Origin: Linanthus parryae | Taxonomy: Eukaryota > Streptophyta > Magnoliopsida > Ericales > Polemoniaceae | Direction of reading: 5' to 3' | DNA: 64,000 nucleotides | Assembly (NCBI GenBank): GCA_023055425.1 | Contig: JALGPY010000001.1 | Location: 143,803,368 to 143,867,367, forward strand | Shown here: piece after piece, positions 21,197 through 32,420 of the stretch | Layout: the number at the start of each line of letters is the position of its first letter | Numbering within the stretch: position 1 is the stretch's first letter | Notes under the pieces: generated by a model | Database searches by the model: none | Told to the model about the DNA's origin: nothing | The model's input: the letters and a program-made list of their open reading frames with translations, nothing else | Position numbers and translations under genes: made by a program

Positions 21197-21960
21197 AGTG
21201 CTACGCAGGGATGGCAATACGGTTCGATCCGATCCGGAATCCGAGTGATTCGATCCGAATGGATCAAGTCCAATCCGATCCATTTAAAAATGGATCGAAT
21301 ATGTATATTAAAAACCAAAATCCGATCTGTATCCGGATTCGATCCGAATATTTTAGGATATCAGATGGATATCCGATCCGAAAGGATCCGAACACATATA
21401 ATTTTACGAAAATACCTTTGGAGTTATGAAAAATACGTTTATACCTACATATATATAAACACGTTACACAAATCACTACACATTATTTTTTATGCCTGAA
21501 AAAAATACTTCACTGTGGTTATGGACAATTTTAGTGTTGTTTTGATTGAATTTATAGACAATTTTAGACATTATTGGTGCCTTAAACTTTTGAATGGCTT
21601 GCTTATATTTCTTGGTAGATTTACGTTTGTCATATTGATAAAAATATATTTAATATATTTTTATTTTATTACACGTATTTTTTTTTGTGTGGTGACTCTT
21701 TACGTATTTTCATGAATGTGTTGTGTATTTTGTATGAGAAAAACGATGCTCAGGATCCGAATCAGATCCGTTTATGGAGATTTGGATTGTTGGATCGAAT
21801 ACGGTTATTGCAGATTAAATCCGTGCAGGATTCGATCAGAATCCATTTAGGATCCGGTTGCATTTGAATCGAATATGGATCCACTTATTTTGAACGGATT
21901 CGGATATGGATATAGGTGGATCCGATTCAAATCCGATCCATTGCCATCCCAGTGCTACGC
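21197..21960. mobile_element. TIR DNA transposon with GATCC-rich subterminal motifs
   Basis: Flanked by the 10-bp direct repeat AGTGCTACGC (21197-21206, 21951-21960), with inverted ends GGGATGGCAAT (21208-21218) and ATTGCCATCCC (21940-21950). Many copies of ATCCGATCCG-like words lie in both subterminal regions (21225-21400 and 21750-21935), in opposite orientations; the centre is AT-rich with no real gene. Block II has the site without the element at about 42355. The 10-bp duplication suggests a Mutator-like rather than hAT element, but the ends do not settle it. Confidence 0.75.
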
Positions 21961-22009
21961 TTTTTTTAGTAGTAGAGGTAGATCTACCAATATTCTTTGG
22001 GCCTAGTTT

Positions 22010-22865
22010 GTGCAAATTATGACATTGCATCCTCAAGTAGAATTCTACAGGATCAATAAATGAAGAACCAATTAAATCTATCGAATAAGAAAGAACAAGC
22101 AATGGGGCCTTTTTTTTTTTTTAGAGTCTGCTTCTAATCTCCTCATGGCATATTTCAAAAAAAAAAAAAAAAAAATCTCCTCATGGCAAACTTAAAAATC
22201 TTTTTTAGGTCCGGTCTTATACCACTTGCAAATGCAGCCAAAAGCCATAAAACTCTGCCAAGACCGTTTGGAACAAAAGTGGTTGTTAGATTGAGTGAAA
22301 TCACTAACTAGGTTGTGGACCAAGGACCCGATTGCGTTAGATTGGAGGTGCAGCCTGCTCTGTCAAGCCAGCATCGACGGTAAGAGGTTGACCACTCCCG
22401 AGACGTAAGGGGAACAAGCCCAAACTCACACACCATATATATTATTTTTGCGCATTGGTGGGCCCATTGGTGTGAAGCCTAGTTCGTCAAATCATCATCC
22501 AATCACTTTAATGCCCTTACTCAAGTTACAAGCTAACGCTACTTAGCTCGGCAAACTTTGCTGTTCAACACAAACACATTTGTTGAGATTTTTATTTCTC
22601 CCCTGACCATGTGGGATAAAATGTGTACGTTGATTAAGTGCATGTTTGGAGACAATTCTAATCTTAAACCAGAATGAAGTGTCCTGAAAACTAATATCGG
22701 CTGGTATGACAGTTTAAAGGAAGATTAAAATTATTTTTGGAATTATTCTAAAAAGAGTTATTATTAATTTTAAATAAACAAATTCTTTAACATTAATGCA
22801 GGTCATACCCTAAGACCTTCCGAACTTTTCGCTAATTTCAAGTTTCAGCTACGTTGATCACTTTT
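22010..22865. repeat. Block-family paralogue 2 (non-coding)
   Basis: Non-coding DNA paralogous to 15690-16770, 32990-33273 plus 38396-38830, and 42400-43370. Four copies of this unit therefore lie in the window, two per large block. It includes A/T homopolymer runs near 22110-22175. No gene or RNA recognised. Confidence 0.75.
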
Positions 22866-22871
22866 TGAACT

Positions 22872-23111
22872 CTTCTCTATCAAACCGTTTTGCCTTTTAT
22901 CACGTACTATTCACTTGGTCAATTTAATCCGGAAATTTGGATATTAAATCGATGTAATTTTTTGATAATCTTTTCATGGTGTTGTAGAGTAAAACTTGAT
23001 CTATGACATAGTGAAAAACTTATCCAAAAATCCCATCGTTTTGCTATCCAAATCACTCGGTCATAATGACCCAGAAACGAGTTAAAAAGTCAAACCGGTG
23101 TGATAGAGAAG
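22872..23111. mobile_element. Short TIR element in block paralogue 2
   Basis: Inverted ends CTTCTCTATCAAACCGTTTTG (22872-22892) and its near complement at 23091-23111, with 19 of 21 positions matching by eye. The other paralogues have unrelated sequence between GATCACT and GTAATTG here. No clear target-site duplication, no ORF. Confidence 0.55.
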
Positions 23112-23416
23112 AAACAGAAGTAGTAATTGACACCGAAGTGGTGGCGTAGAACAATTTTAGGAGAACAATGTACTAATGCTTTCGTGTTTCATCAAACCTT
23201 CTAACCCCTTTAGTAGAAACGTAACGTGGGGTCCGAGTATCATTTTTTTAGTCACGAAAACGGGTGAAAGATAATAATGCGCCAGTCACGACAACATAAT
23301 CCATCCTCTACAAGAGAATCATTAACAAAATCAAGTGAAACATAATGTTGCAAATTTGCGATAGAAACATAACACCACACCTATTCGATAGATCTCTACT
23401 ATATAAAAGGTTGAAG

Positions 23417-25290
23417 TGTTGGGTTTTTTTTATTGATTCAAACATCACATGGTTTTGGAAACAAGTTATTACTTTGGTAGCAAGGGTCAAAGTTAATGGT
23501 GGAATGTTTCCAAATTGTATTTGGAAACAACTGGATGGAAATAATTCCTTGTTTGTCTTGGATTATTTTTGGAAGGTACTTTGGCTCCAAGTCTTGTAGT
23601 AGTATATATATGCACATCTTTTTGTGTTATTTGTAGCAATACACACGGTTGGAATTGTGAGCCTTTGTTAGTGTGTGTGAGACACAACTGAGTGCTCTTG
23701 GGTGTGTGTGTGTTGTTTTGGGTGGCCGCCGTGGTCGTTCTGGCCACGGTGTGCATTGTAATCGGGTTTCTCTCATCAATAAATTGGGTTGGTTTGGCCG
23801 TGGATGTAGCTAGTCTCAAAACTAGTGAACCACGTAATTCTTGTGTTCTTGATCCTACTCTTGTTGTTCTTTCTTTCTCTTGTCTCTCGCGTATTGGTTT
23901 CCTAACAAGTGGTATCAGAGCCAGGTTCCGTTGAGATTCAAGAGGAGCTTGGCGAGTTCCTGATCAAGTTCTGTCGGGTTTGATGGGAAGATTGGGTTTC
24001 CACTGGCTGGCCTCTTAAACAGGGGGTGCAAGCACACCAAGTCTTTGTTGGGAGGCTATTAGGTTCCTTTTTGGGGGAGCTATCGGGCTCTTATTGTGGA
24101 GCACTGGAATCGTGGATCTACTTTTAGTACATCCGGCACGCTTTCGGTTCCAGCATGCGTCAATCGATATGGCGTGCTCAACCCGGAGAGTGATCTGGAT
24201 CTATATCTGGATTTGGCGGCTAGGAGGATTCAAGCCTAGGTGGAGGCGACTCGAATCAACTAGCGAATTGAGGGGGAAACGTGATTGGAAGAGGGAGTGT
24301 CCCAAGAATCGTTCACTTGTAGATCTCACTTCAGGTGGAGGAGGGACGCTCGAGGACGATGTAACTCTCTAGGCCCCCTGGGGGTGGTTCGGTCTCCAAG
24401 CATGGAGCATGGGCATGTGGATTGGTTGCGTGTTATTGTGCACGCATCGGTTGGTCGCGCAATTGGATCTTGGATTGGCGCGCTTCGGTTATTGGTTTTG
24501 TGCGCATTGGTGCGGATGACGGCGCAAATTGACATGACAACGTTTGATAGGCACTTTGTTGCGAAGTTTCAATGGCGCAACGTTGGGGTATGCATTGTGT
24601 CATGGTGCATTAGGGGAGCGTTTATTGGGACGCATACTCGCATAGTCTTTGCGTTTGTTGAAGACGCATAGACGCGCTTGTTGCGGCGCATTGGAAGTGT
24701 GTTCAAATTCCGCAAATTGGGAATACACTCGGATCGGGTTTGTTGGATTGATGAGAAGAATTGATTTGGTAGCTATGGAGTTTGAATCAAGGTGGAGGTT
24801 TGTTGGGTTTTTTTTATTGATTCAAACATCACATGGTTTTGGAAACAAGTTATTACTTTGGTAGCAAGGGTCAAAGTTAATGGTGGAATGTTTCCAAATT
24901 GTATTTGGAAACAACTGGATGGAAATAATTCCTTGTTCGTCTTGGATTATTTTTGGAAGGTACTTTGGCTCCAAGTCTTGTAGTAGTATATATATGCACA
25001 TCTTTTTGTGTTATTTGTAAAATACACACGGTTGTAATTGTGAGCCTTTGTTAGTGTGTATGAGACACAATTGAGTGCTCTTGGGTGCGTGTGTGTTGTT
25101 TTGGGTGGCCGCAGTGGTCTTTGTGGCCACGGTGTGCATTGTAATCGGGTTTCTCTCATCAATAAATTGTGTTGGTTTGGCCGTGGATGTAGCTAGTCTC
25201 AAAACTAGTGAACCACGTAATTTTTGTGTTCTTGATCCTACCCTTGTTGTTCTTTCTTTCTCTTGTCTCTCGCGTATTAGTTTCCTATCA
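23417..25290 (+). mobile_element. Non-autonomous copia derivative, third family member
   Basis: LTRs 23417-23907 (491 bp) and 24801-25290 (490 bp). Perfect target-site duplication TGAAG (23412-23416, 25291-25295). A TGGTATCAGAGCC primer site follows the 5' LTR. The 893-bp interior matches that of 11752-13522: a gag fossil ending WKRECPKN, then the GC-rich conserved stretch. The last LTR bases are CCTATCA rather than CCTAACA, a single difference between the two LTR ends. No protein-coding capacity for movement. Confidence 0.9.
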
Positions 25291-25295
25291 TGAAG

Positions 25296-26037
25296 AGGTT
25301 CCAAACCAAAAAGTTTTCCTAACTTTTTGAAACTTACAGAAATACCCTTTTACAAGGAGATGTAATTACCAAAATATCCTTATCAATTGAACAATGTAGA
25401 CTGAATAGACACGTCTTTATGGAGACTGAACAGATACGTCTTTTGAAGTTATGCCTATTCATTCATTGACGTAACCTTCGGGAAGGTCCCCTGACACGTT
25501 GCAATCGCCATCTTCTCGGCCCGTCCTCCGCATTCGCACCTGCTCCTCAATGAACTTGACGAGTTCCCTTCGATCGTTTTTGTGTGCTTCAACCACAACT
25601 ACAGCTTCATAGCTGTATTCTAATGGGTTTATATGGCTTTTGAATGCTTCCGGCGGCAATAATTCTGCTAAAGATTTGTGTGCTCTCAATCGGCTAGGCT
25701 TGTGGCTGTGCCTGTGGTCGTCTCCATGCTTTTGTATACTGTAGGTATGTATTCTTGTGATTTGTACAGTTGGTTGTTTCGCAGTTCTATGCATCCATCT
25801 ACAACTAGTTATTTTTTATTTACCTCATAGCTTCGGTTATAACAAACATCAAAACGAAATATTATTCCTTAGGGAAAAACAACGAAAATCCCACTATTTT
25901 GGTTTGGCTTATTGTAAATCCTGCCTAAAAGATTTTTCAGTCCCTATCAAAATGACATATCGGTGTACCCGATGCGTCTGATTTAAAAATTGATAGGAAT
26001 TTGCTGGCCCTTGTAGAATTCAAGCCAAGGTGGAGTT
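25296..26037. other. Inter-block DNA with one coding-looking ORF
   Basis: Apart from the ORF at 25459-25794 I see only AT-rich DNA. It ends with a polypurine-like CAAGCCAAGGTGGAG just before an LTR at 26038. The 24-bp stretch at 25961-25984 is repeated inside that LTR at 26071-26094. Confidence 0.5.
25459..25794 (-). CDS. Unrecognised ORF, possible last exon
   Basis: An 111-codon minus-strand frame. From about residue 22 on, the composition looks like real protein: KPSRLRAHKSLAELLPPEAF, then EYSYEAVVVVEAHKNDRREL, then FIEEQVRMRRTG, ending GDLPEGYVNE. A splice-acceptor-like CCTACAG lies at about 25740-25746, directly before the coding-looking part, so it may be the last exon of a gene or of a captured gene fragment; no upstream exon was found. 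I do not recognise the family and assign no function. Confidence 0.35.
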   Translation of the reverse strand: MHRTAKQPTVQITRIHTYSIQKHGDDHRHSHKPSRLRAHKSLAELLPPEAFKSHINPLEYSYEAVVVVEAHKNDRRELVKFIEEQVRMRRTGREDGDCNVSGDLPEGYVNE

Positions 26038-26447
26038 TGTTGGGTTTGTCTCGAATTCCGCAAGACAAATCGGTGTACCCGATGCGTCTGATTTCTGTTA
26101 TGAGGAGGTGATCTCTGAGGAGGTGATAGCTTGGATTTAGTGGGCTTTTCCACCTCGTCTGGTATAATATGAATAGAGGTGCTAGCTATTGTTTTATTCA
26201 GAATTTCAACTCGTGAGTGGCACACATGTTTAGTGTGTAGGAGAGTTGAGGGCCTTGTAGAGAGAGTTGTTGGTGTACGGTTTTTCGTACTAGTGAAAAT
26301 TCTTTCTGGCCCCGTACACATTGGCAACTTGCGGAAGCACGTTAAATATTGTGTTCTATATTTTTCCGTTCTCCTACATCGCGTGTTTGTGTAGTGACGG
26401 TGTTTAATTTTCCGTTGCGCGGTATTTCGGCGTGTTCGGTCCCAACA
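26038..26447 (+). mobile_element. Copia-type 3' LTR of a truncated element
   Basis: 410 bp, starting TGTTGGGTTTG and ending CCCAACA, directly preceded by a polypurine tract. It contains a TATAATATG box (about 26162). No target-site duplication was found, and the interior to its left is lost except for the 24-bp repeat noted at 25961, so this is a deletion remnant and not a clean solo LTR. Confidence 0.6.
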
Positions 26448-26794
26448 ACTGTCATTCAAATCCTATCAGTTTTTAAATCATCTTTTAATTAGTAAGTTTG
26501 TGTTATTATTTATTCCGTTTATTTCACTTTATATTTATTATCAAAACAAGTATGAGTCTACTTTTCTAACACAAACATGTCTACTTGTCTAACACAAACA
26601 TGGGTTCTGCTGGTTTTCAATTCTGCCCTCCGAAGATGAGAGCTGTTGCCTATCCTTTTGGAACTTTGCATCAAAGTTTTCAATTCGTGATTTTCTTGTG
26701 AATATCAAACTTTTAGTTAAAGCCTTTACCATAATCTGTGTTCACCCAGATCAGTTTGTCTATCAGTGTATCTGTAGAGATCCGTGTTTGCTCT
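26448..26794. other. Left end of duplicated block II
   Basis: Contains a 23-bp tandem duplication (about 26556-26602) and, from about 26638, sequence nearly identical to 9738-9892 in block I. Its last five bases, GCTCT, are the target of the copia insertion. No gene. Confidence 0.7.
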
Positions 26795-27279
26795 TGTTAT
26801 GACAAACCACCTCACGAACAATGAACGAATAAAGAAGAACACGAGGATCTTACGTGGTTCGCTAGCAAAATATTTGCTAACTACCTCCACGGCGGAAAAG
26901 CACCATTTATTCACTTAAGAGGAACAAGACTACAAGAATGTTTTTGCATACCTAATAATGTAACTACTAGGTTCTTTATATAGTGCTAGGAAATCCCTAA
27001 AGTTTCCAAATCCGATTTGGAAACAAACTTGTTTCCTAACTAATCCTCCGCCGCCTTTGACTTCCAATACTTTCCTAATCAAAGTTGGAAACAAAGTGTT
27101 TGGCCGCCTTTGACCAATTCAAGGCACCAACTCAACAAATCTCCACCTTGACTTGAATTGTCTCGTCAACAACAGCTGCTCCTCTTCTCGTAAATAAAGC
27201 TACATCTTCTCCGCACCTAATGTCTCTCGTCACAGAGACTCAGTGGACCCCCACCGGGTACGACATGCCCCTAAGGGCC

Positions 27280-29202
27280 TCACTGGCTCAAGATGTTGAG
27301 CAATTCCAGACAATGCTGGAACTTGCTCTCCGGAACCGGTTTGGTGAACATATCTGCGGGGTTGTCAGCTGTCCCCACCTTCATTACCTTGATCCTGCTC
27401 TCACTTCTCAGAAAATGATACCTGACGTCGATATGCTTGGTCCTTTCATGATGAACCTGGTCCTTAGTCAAGCAAATCGCACTCAAGCTATCACAGTAGA
27501 CTATCGCCTGATCTTGATGTAGCCCTAGATCATTGACCATTCCCTTTAGCCAAATTTCCTCCTTTGCTACTTCTGTTAGAGCCATGTACTCCGCCTCAGT
27601 GGTGGACAAAGTCACCGTCGGCTGTAGCGTCGCCTTCCAACTCACAACAGATGCTCCCAGAGCAAATACATAGCCTGTCATTGATCTTCTACTATCAATA
27701 TCCCCTGCATAGTCCGCATCCGAGAAACCAGCTACCAAGATGTTTTCACTAGCCCCATGACATAGGCCAATGTCTGACGTACCCTTAAGGTACCTGAATA
27801 TGCGCTTCACCGCCTGCCAATGGTCCCTACCCGGATGAGTCATAAAACGACTAACCACACTAATAGCGAATGCTATGTCCGGTCGAGTACAGACCATAGC
27901 ATACATGAGACTTCCAATTGCGCTAGCATATGGAACCTTGGACATGTACTCCCTCTCCTCCTCGGTCTGAACGGTGTACATTCCTAGCATGGTGTTAGTT
28001 GCCATAGGAGTATCTATAGCTTTAGCTGATAACATCCCGAATCTTGCTAAGACGTTCTTGATGTGCTGTGATAAGAAAAGCTTCTTCTTCTTCCTATCTC
28101 TATAGATCTCAACTCCCAATATCTTCCGAGCAGCTCCCAGATCCTTCATCTCAAATTCCGCGCTAAGGGACCTCTTCAGTTCTCTAATGTCCTTGATATT
28201 TCGAGTTGCAATCAAAATATCATCCACATATAGAACTAGGTAGATACGTGATCCACCATGCAACTCTTTGTGATACACGCAACAATCATACTCGCACTTG
28301 TGGTAACCAATCTTCAACATGAAGCTGTCAAACCTCTTGTACCATTGCCTCGGTGACTGCTTAAGTCCGTAGATAGATCTCTTCAGCTTGCACACGTGGT
28401 TCTCTCTTCCAGGAACTTGGAACCCCTCCGGTTGGCTCATGTATATTTCCTCCTCCAACTCTCCGTGTAGGAAAGCTGTTTTGACATCCAATTGCTCAAG
28501 CTCTGGGTCGTGGTGTGCCGCCATTGCTAGTAGCACCCGGATAGAAGTATGTTTGACCACCGGTGAGGAGATCTCGTTGTAGTCAACTCCCTCTTTCTGA
28601 CTGAACCCTCTTGCAACTAGCCTTGCCTTATACTTCATGCCCTCTCCAGATGCAGTTCCTTCCTTCCTTCTGAAAACCCACTTGCAACTGACTATCTTCC
28701 TTCCCGCTGGCAATTTAACAAGCTCCCAAGTCGAGTTCTTGCTAAGAGACTCCATTTTTTCTCCCATTGCGGCAATCCATTGTGCTGACTCAGAACTAGA
28801 TATAGCGGCCTTGTAGGAGGATGGCTCGTCCTCTACCTCTTCCGCTACCTGTAATGCATATCCCACCATACCATCATCTCTGTATCTCGCCGGAGGCTTT
28901 ATGACTCTCCTTGGTCTTCCTTCAGCAATACTTTGATGAACCGGTTCCTCTGGTGTAGACGCATCCTCACTATCAGACTCATCTGCTTCTTCCTCTTCTG
29001 CTTCTGGCGGAGGTGTAGGGATTTCGGAATCCTTAGGATCAGTCTGATCCGACTCTCCCTCCACCTTCTTGTTTGCATCCCCAAGCTCCACCTCCACGGA
29101 GTTTTTCAACATATGAGACTCATCAAAGACTACACTTCTGCTAAGTATAATCTTGTTGTCTGCCCATATCTTGTATCCCTTCACACCTGTTCCGAAACCC
29201 AT
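27280..29202 (-). pseudogene. Copia reverse transcriptase and RNase H
   Basis: Open for 640 codons. It starts in the end of the integrase region, then an acidic, Pro/Glu-rich linker (residues about 45-95), then RT: WELVKLPAGRKIVSCKWVF, the VKTAFLHGELEEEIYM block, YGLKQSPRQWYKRFD and the catalytic YVDDILIA. RNase H follows with DADYAGD, the SSTEAEY-like STTEAEYMAL, HERTKHIDVRYHF and FTKPVPESKF near the end. This domain is intact by eye. It lacks its own start, as the element makes one polyprotein, and the frame differs from that of the integrase upstream. Other parts of the polyprotein are broken, so it is listed as a pseudogene. Confidence 0.9.
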
Positions 29203-29228
29203 GAATACTCCCTTCTTAGCTCGTGGTT

Positions 29229-29840
29229 CTAGTTTTCCATCATCAACGTGATAATAGGCAACACAACCAAAACTCTCAAATCCGAGTAATCCACTGCATT
29301 ATCGGTCCAGACTTCCATAGGAATCTTGCATCCTATACCTGTGTGCGGGCTCCAATTTATGAGATAGCATGCCATGGAAACTGACTCTCCCCATAAACCT
29401 CTAGAAAGACCTGCATTCGATAGCATTCACCTTGCTTTCGCCAAAAGTGTCTGATTCATTCTCTCGGCTACACCGTTCTGCTGCGGTGTGTGCCGAACGG
29501 TGCGATGGCGTGCTATTCCCTGATCCTTGCAGAATCCATCAAACTCTGATGAACAAAACTCTAAGCCGTTGTCCGTGCGCAGCCTCTTCACCTTCTTTCC
29601 CACCTGATTCTCTACTAGGGTCTTCCACTCCTTGAATCTTGCGAAGGCTTCACTCTTGTGCTTCATCACGAATATCCAAGTCATCCTGGAGTAATCGTCT
29701 ATGATGCTCAGAAAATACCTATACCCGCTAATCGCCTCGACTCGAGATGGACCCCAGCAATCCGAATGGATATAATCAAGAGTACCTTTCGTTCTATGAA
29801 CCGCCTTAGGGAACTTGCTACGCTGTAGCTTCCCATACAC
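29229..29840 (-). pseudogene. Copia integrase core
   Basis: Integrase joins element cDNA to the chromosome. The DDE core is visible: HSDCWGP, RTDNGLEF and QQNGVAERMN supply the two Asp and the Glu. One in-frame TGA at 29427-29429 splits the frame just after LLAKAR. The C-terminal part continues as MLSNAGLSRGLWGESVSMAC to 29229. A frameshift then separates it from the RT frame. The GAG-pre-integrase zinc region is partly in the frame upstream. Confidence 0.85.
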
Positions 29841-29857
29841 GCAGTGCTCACAAAACC

Positions 29858-30364
29858 CTAGGCTCTTGGGCGCATGCCCGGTGAGATACCCCTTCTGTGA
29901 AGTTCCTGCATTCCACGTTCACTCATATGACCGAGCCTCATATGCCACATCTTGGTTAGATCAGCTTCCTTAATCTCGGCTGAGACAAATCCAGCAGAAC
30001 CTGTGATCATCGAACCTTGCAACATGTACAAAGTCCCGCTCTTGACTCCCTTGAGTATCACCTTAGAACCCTTGCAAATTTGTAGATCTCCACCTTCACC
30101 TTTGAAACTGTATCCCTTGCTGTCGAGTAGACTCAAGGAGATCAGATTCTTCTTAATATGTGGTACATGCCTGACTTGCTCTAAAGTACATAACTTCCCT
30201 TCATTCGTCTTCAATCTAACTGAGCCGCTCCCAATCACCTTACAGACGGCTCCGTTTGCCATGTAGACAGACCCTCCATCTGTTTGGTTGTACGTTGAGA
30301 ATAGCTCCCTGTTAGAGCAAATATGATAGGAAGCTCCGTGCATCTTGAGAGTGCGTGACAACAT
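29858..30364 (-). pseudogene. Copia protease and pre-integrase region
   Basis: The frame enters right after the active site: GASYHICSNRELF is readable but the residues before it are wrong because a frameshift falls at the DTG position (about 30340-30350). The protease body (VYMANGAVCKVIGSGSVRL, then VRHVPHIKKNLISLSLLDSKG) and the pre-integrase zinc motif start (WHMRLGHMSERGMQEL) follow. The frame stops at 29858. Protease cannot be made correctly. Confidence 0.8.
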
Positions 30365-31207
30365 CCGCCATTAGAACGTAATCATCCTCGGACGAGTTAC
30401 CTTGTTCTGCTACGGCTGCGGATCCATTCTGCCCCTGTTGACCTCGTTTCGGACAATCTCTCTTCCAGTGCCCCTTTTCCTTGCAAAAGGCACAGACATC
30501 CTTGGGTAACTTAGAACCTGAGAACTGCTTCTTCTTGTTCTTCTTACCCTTCTTGCTTTCCCCCATTGCCATCAGTACGGAAGCATGGTCCTCTATACCT
30601 GTGCCTGCACCCTTATGGCGCAGTTCCCTAGCATGGAGCGCCGATCTCACCTCCTCTAGGGATAAGTCGTCCTTGTTCACAATGAACGACTGCACGAAGT
30701 TCTCATATGATGGAGGTAACGAGATCAATAACAAAAGTGCAGCATCCTCATCCTCCATCTTCTCGCCAATATTACGCAAATCTAACAGAATTGTGTTCAA
30801 TTGATCAAGATGGTCCTTGAGAGTCGTACCTTCGAGCATCCGCAGGGTGAAGAGCCTTTGCTTAGCATCAACTTGATAGTGAGACTCTTCGTCATGTAAA
30901 GACTCTCCAACTTGAGCCAGAGCTTCCCTGCTTCCTTCTGATCTGCGATCTCGATGATCACGTCATCCGATAAGCACAGCATAATCGTTGCGTGTGCTTT
31001 CTCCTCCATCGCCTTGAACTCCGCTGATGCAACATTCATGCCTCCCTTGTCCGCCGTCAAAGGTGCCCACAAGCCTTGCGATTTGAGCAAAGCCTCCATC
31101 TTTATCTTCCACAGACTGAAGCTGTTCCCTCCTGTGAACTTGTCGATCTTCAACATCGATTCGGACATCATTCTTGGTGGATCTTGAACCCTAGTCGCGT
31201 GCTCCAC
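30312..31207 (-). pseudogene. Copia Gag, frameshifted
   Basis: Two overlapping frames. Codons from 31207 give the N-terminus (MLKIDKFTGGNSFSLWKIKM, CLSDDVIIEIADQKEAGKLW) and shift near 30860. The second frame (30839-30312) carries LPPSYENFVQSF and an intact CCHC knuckle CAFCKEKGHWKRDCP. The sequence is close to the gag at 10435-11100, so the non-autonomous elements of the window may derive from this lineage. The ORF ends at the frameshift in the protease. Confidence 0.85.
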
Positions 31208-31787
31208 CTAGATCGCAAAACCCTAGCTTTGATTTCACCAAGTTGTGAAACCCTAGCTTTTCTCCGCCTTGATCTTGATCTTGAAACACCGCCAACCTTG
31301 GCTCTGATACCAGTTTGTTATGACAAACCACCTCACGAACAATGAACGAATAAAATAAGAACACGAGGATCTTACGTGGTTCGCTAGCAAAATATTTGCT
31401 AACTACCTCCACGGCGGAAAAGCACCCTTTATTCACTTAAGAGGAACAAGACTACAAGAATGTTTTTGCATACATAATAATGTAACTACTAGGTTCTTTA
31501 TATAGTGCTAGGAAATCCCTAAAATTTCCAAATCCGATTTGGAAACAAACTTGTTTCCTAACTAATCATCCGCCGCCTTTGACTTCCAATACTTTCTTAA
31601 TCAAAGTTAGAAACAATTTGGCCGCCTTTGACCAATTCAAGGCACCAACTCAACAGCTGTGTCACTCAGTTGATTTAAGGGTGGCTTACGATTTGTTGTT
31701 AGGAAGTTTCCCTACTCAAACCTGAATACCTCTTAGACTATAAATGCAAATAAACTGTGTAGTGTTGTAGTCAAGCCGAGCAATATT

Positions 31788-31921
31788 GTCCCACATCAAG
31801 GAAGTGGAAAAGAAAGGAAGAGAAACGGGTGACATCAATTTCACTCGATAGGGGCAGCAGCCTAAGATCTACCCAATTGGTAGAGTCTAAGTGGGGTGCA
31901 TGCGTTTGCGCGGCCTGTACC
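31788..31921 (+). pseudogene. U1 snRNA 3' fragment with USE, copy c
   Basis: Block II counterpart of copy a. The USE-like GTCCCACATCA stands at 31788-31798. The TATA region and the first half of U1 are deleted: after GAAACGGGT the sequence jumps to the U1 interior at 31831 and continues through GGGGCAGCAGCCTAAGAT and CCCAATTGG to GCGCGGCCTGTACC at 31921. It cannot make a normal U1. Confidence 0.7.
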
Positions 31922-32292
31922 ATGTGTTTGAAACTTGACAATGAGAATTAACAGTGCATAATTCTCTATTATGGAATCCAACGACTCTGTGACTTTTATT
32001 TCAGAAATTGTTCTGTTAGGGGCCTATAGGTTGATATATCTCCATAGATTTTGTGGTTTTCCTTTTTCTTTCAGGACCGTGTGCAAAGGGGCACAAGCTT
32101 TGATATCTTGACATAGTTGTGCTTCGATTTGACTTGAATGCAAGTATTTGATTGTGATCTGTAATAAAGTCTCAGATGGTGGTTTAAGATTTGTTGTTAG
32201 GAAGTTCTCCTACTCAAAACCTGGACACTTCTTAGACTATAAAAGCAAATAAACTGTATTTTATAGTCAATCCGAACAATGAGGTTGTTATC

Positions 32293-32420
32293 GTCCCACA
32301 TCGATGAAGTTGAAAAGGAAAGGTAGAGAAACGGGTACATAAATAATGCAACTTACTTGTCTAGACGGGTTCAATGATTGATCAAGTAGACACATGGCCT
32401 AGGTTGTTGACATCGATGAA
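32293..32420 (+). pseudogene. U1 snRNA 5' fragment with USE, copy d
   Basis: Block II counterpart of copy b. Perfect USE GTCCCACATCG at 32293-32303, TATA-like TACATAAATAA at 32336-32346, then the U1 start at about 32350 (ACTTACTTG, GATCAAG, ATGGCCTAGGTTG). Similarity stops after about 70 nt, as in copy b, so the truncation predates the block duplication. Confidence 0.7.

Larger units (their letters stand above)
26795..31655 (-). mobile_element. Full-length copia element, minus strand (4.86 kb)
   Basis: 5' LTR 31655-31316 (340 bp) and 3' LTR 27137-26795 (343 bp), starting TGTTGAG and ending TGTCATAACA on the minus strand, with about ten differences by eye. A primer site TGGTATCAGAGCC follows the 5' LTR, and a polypurine tract (CAAGGTGGAG) precedes the 3' LTR. 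Target-site duplication GCTCT (26790-26794) / GCTGT (31656-31660), one mismatch; block I shows the empty site GCTCT once at 9888-9892. All copia domains are present in the order gag, PR, INT, RT, RNase H, but broken by frameshifts. Confidence 0.95.

Noticed and set aside
26600..26701. 33-codon ORF at the left end of block II
   Set aside because: Too short and without any family resemblance; its second half is simply the block sequence and block I lacks the start.
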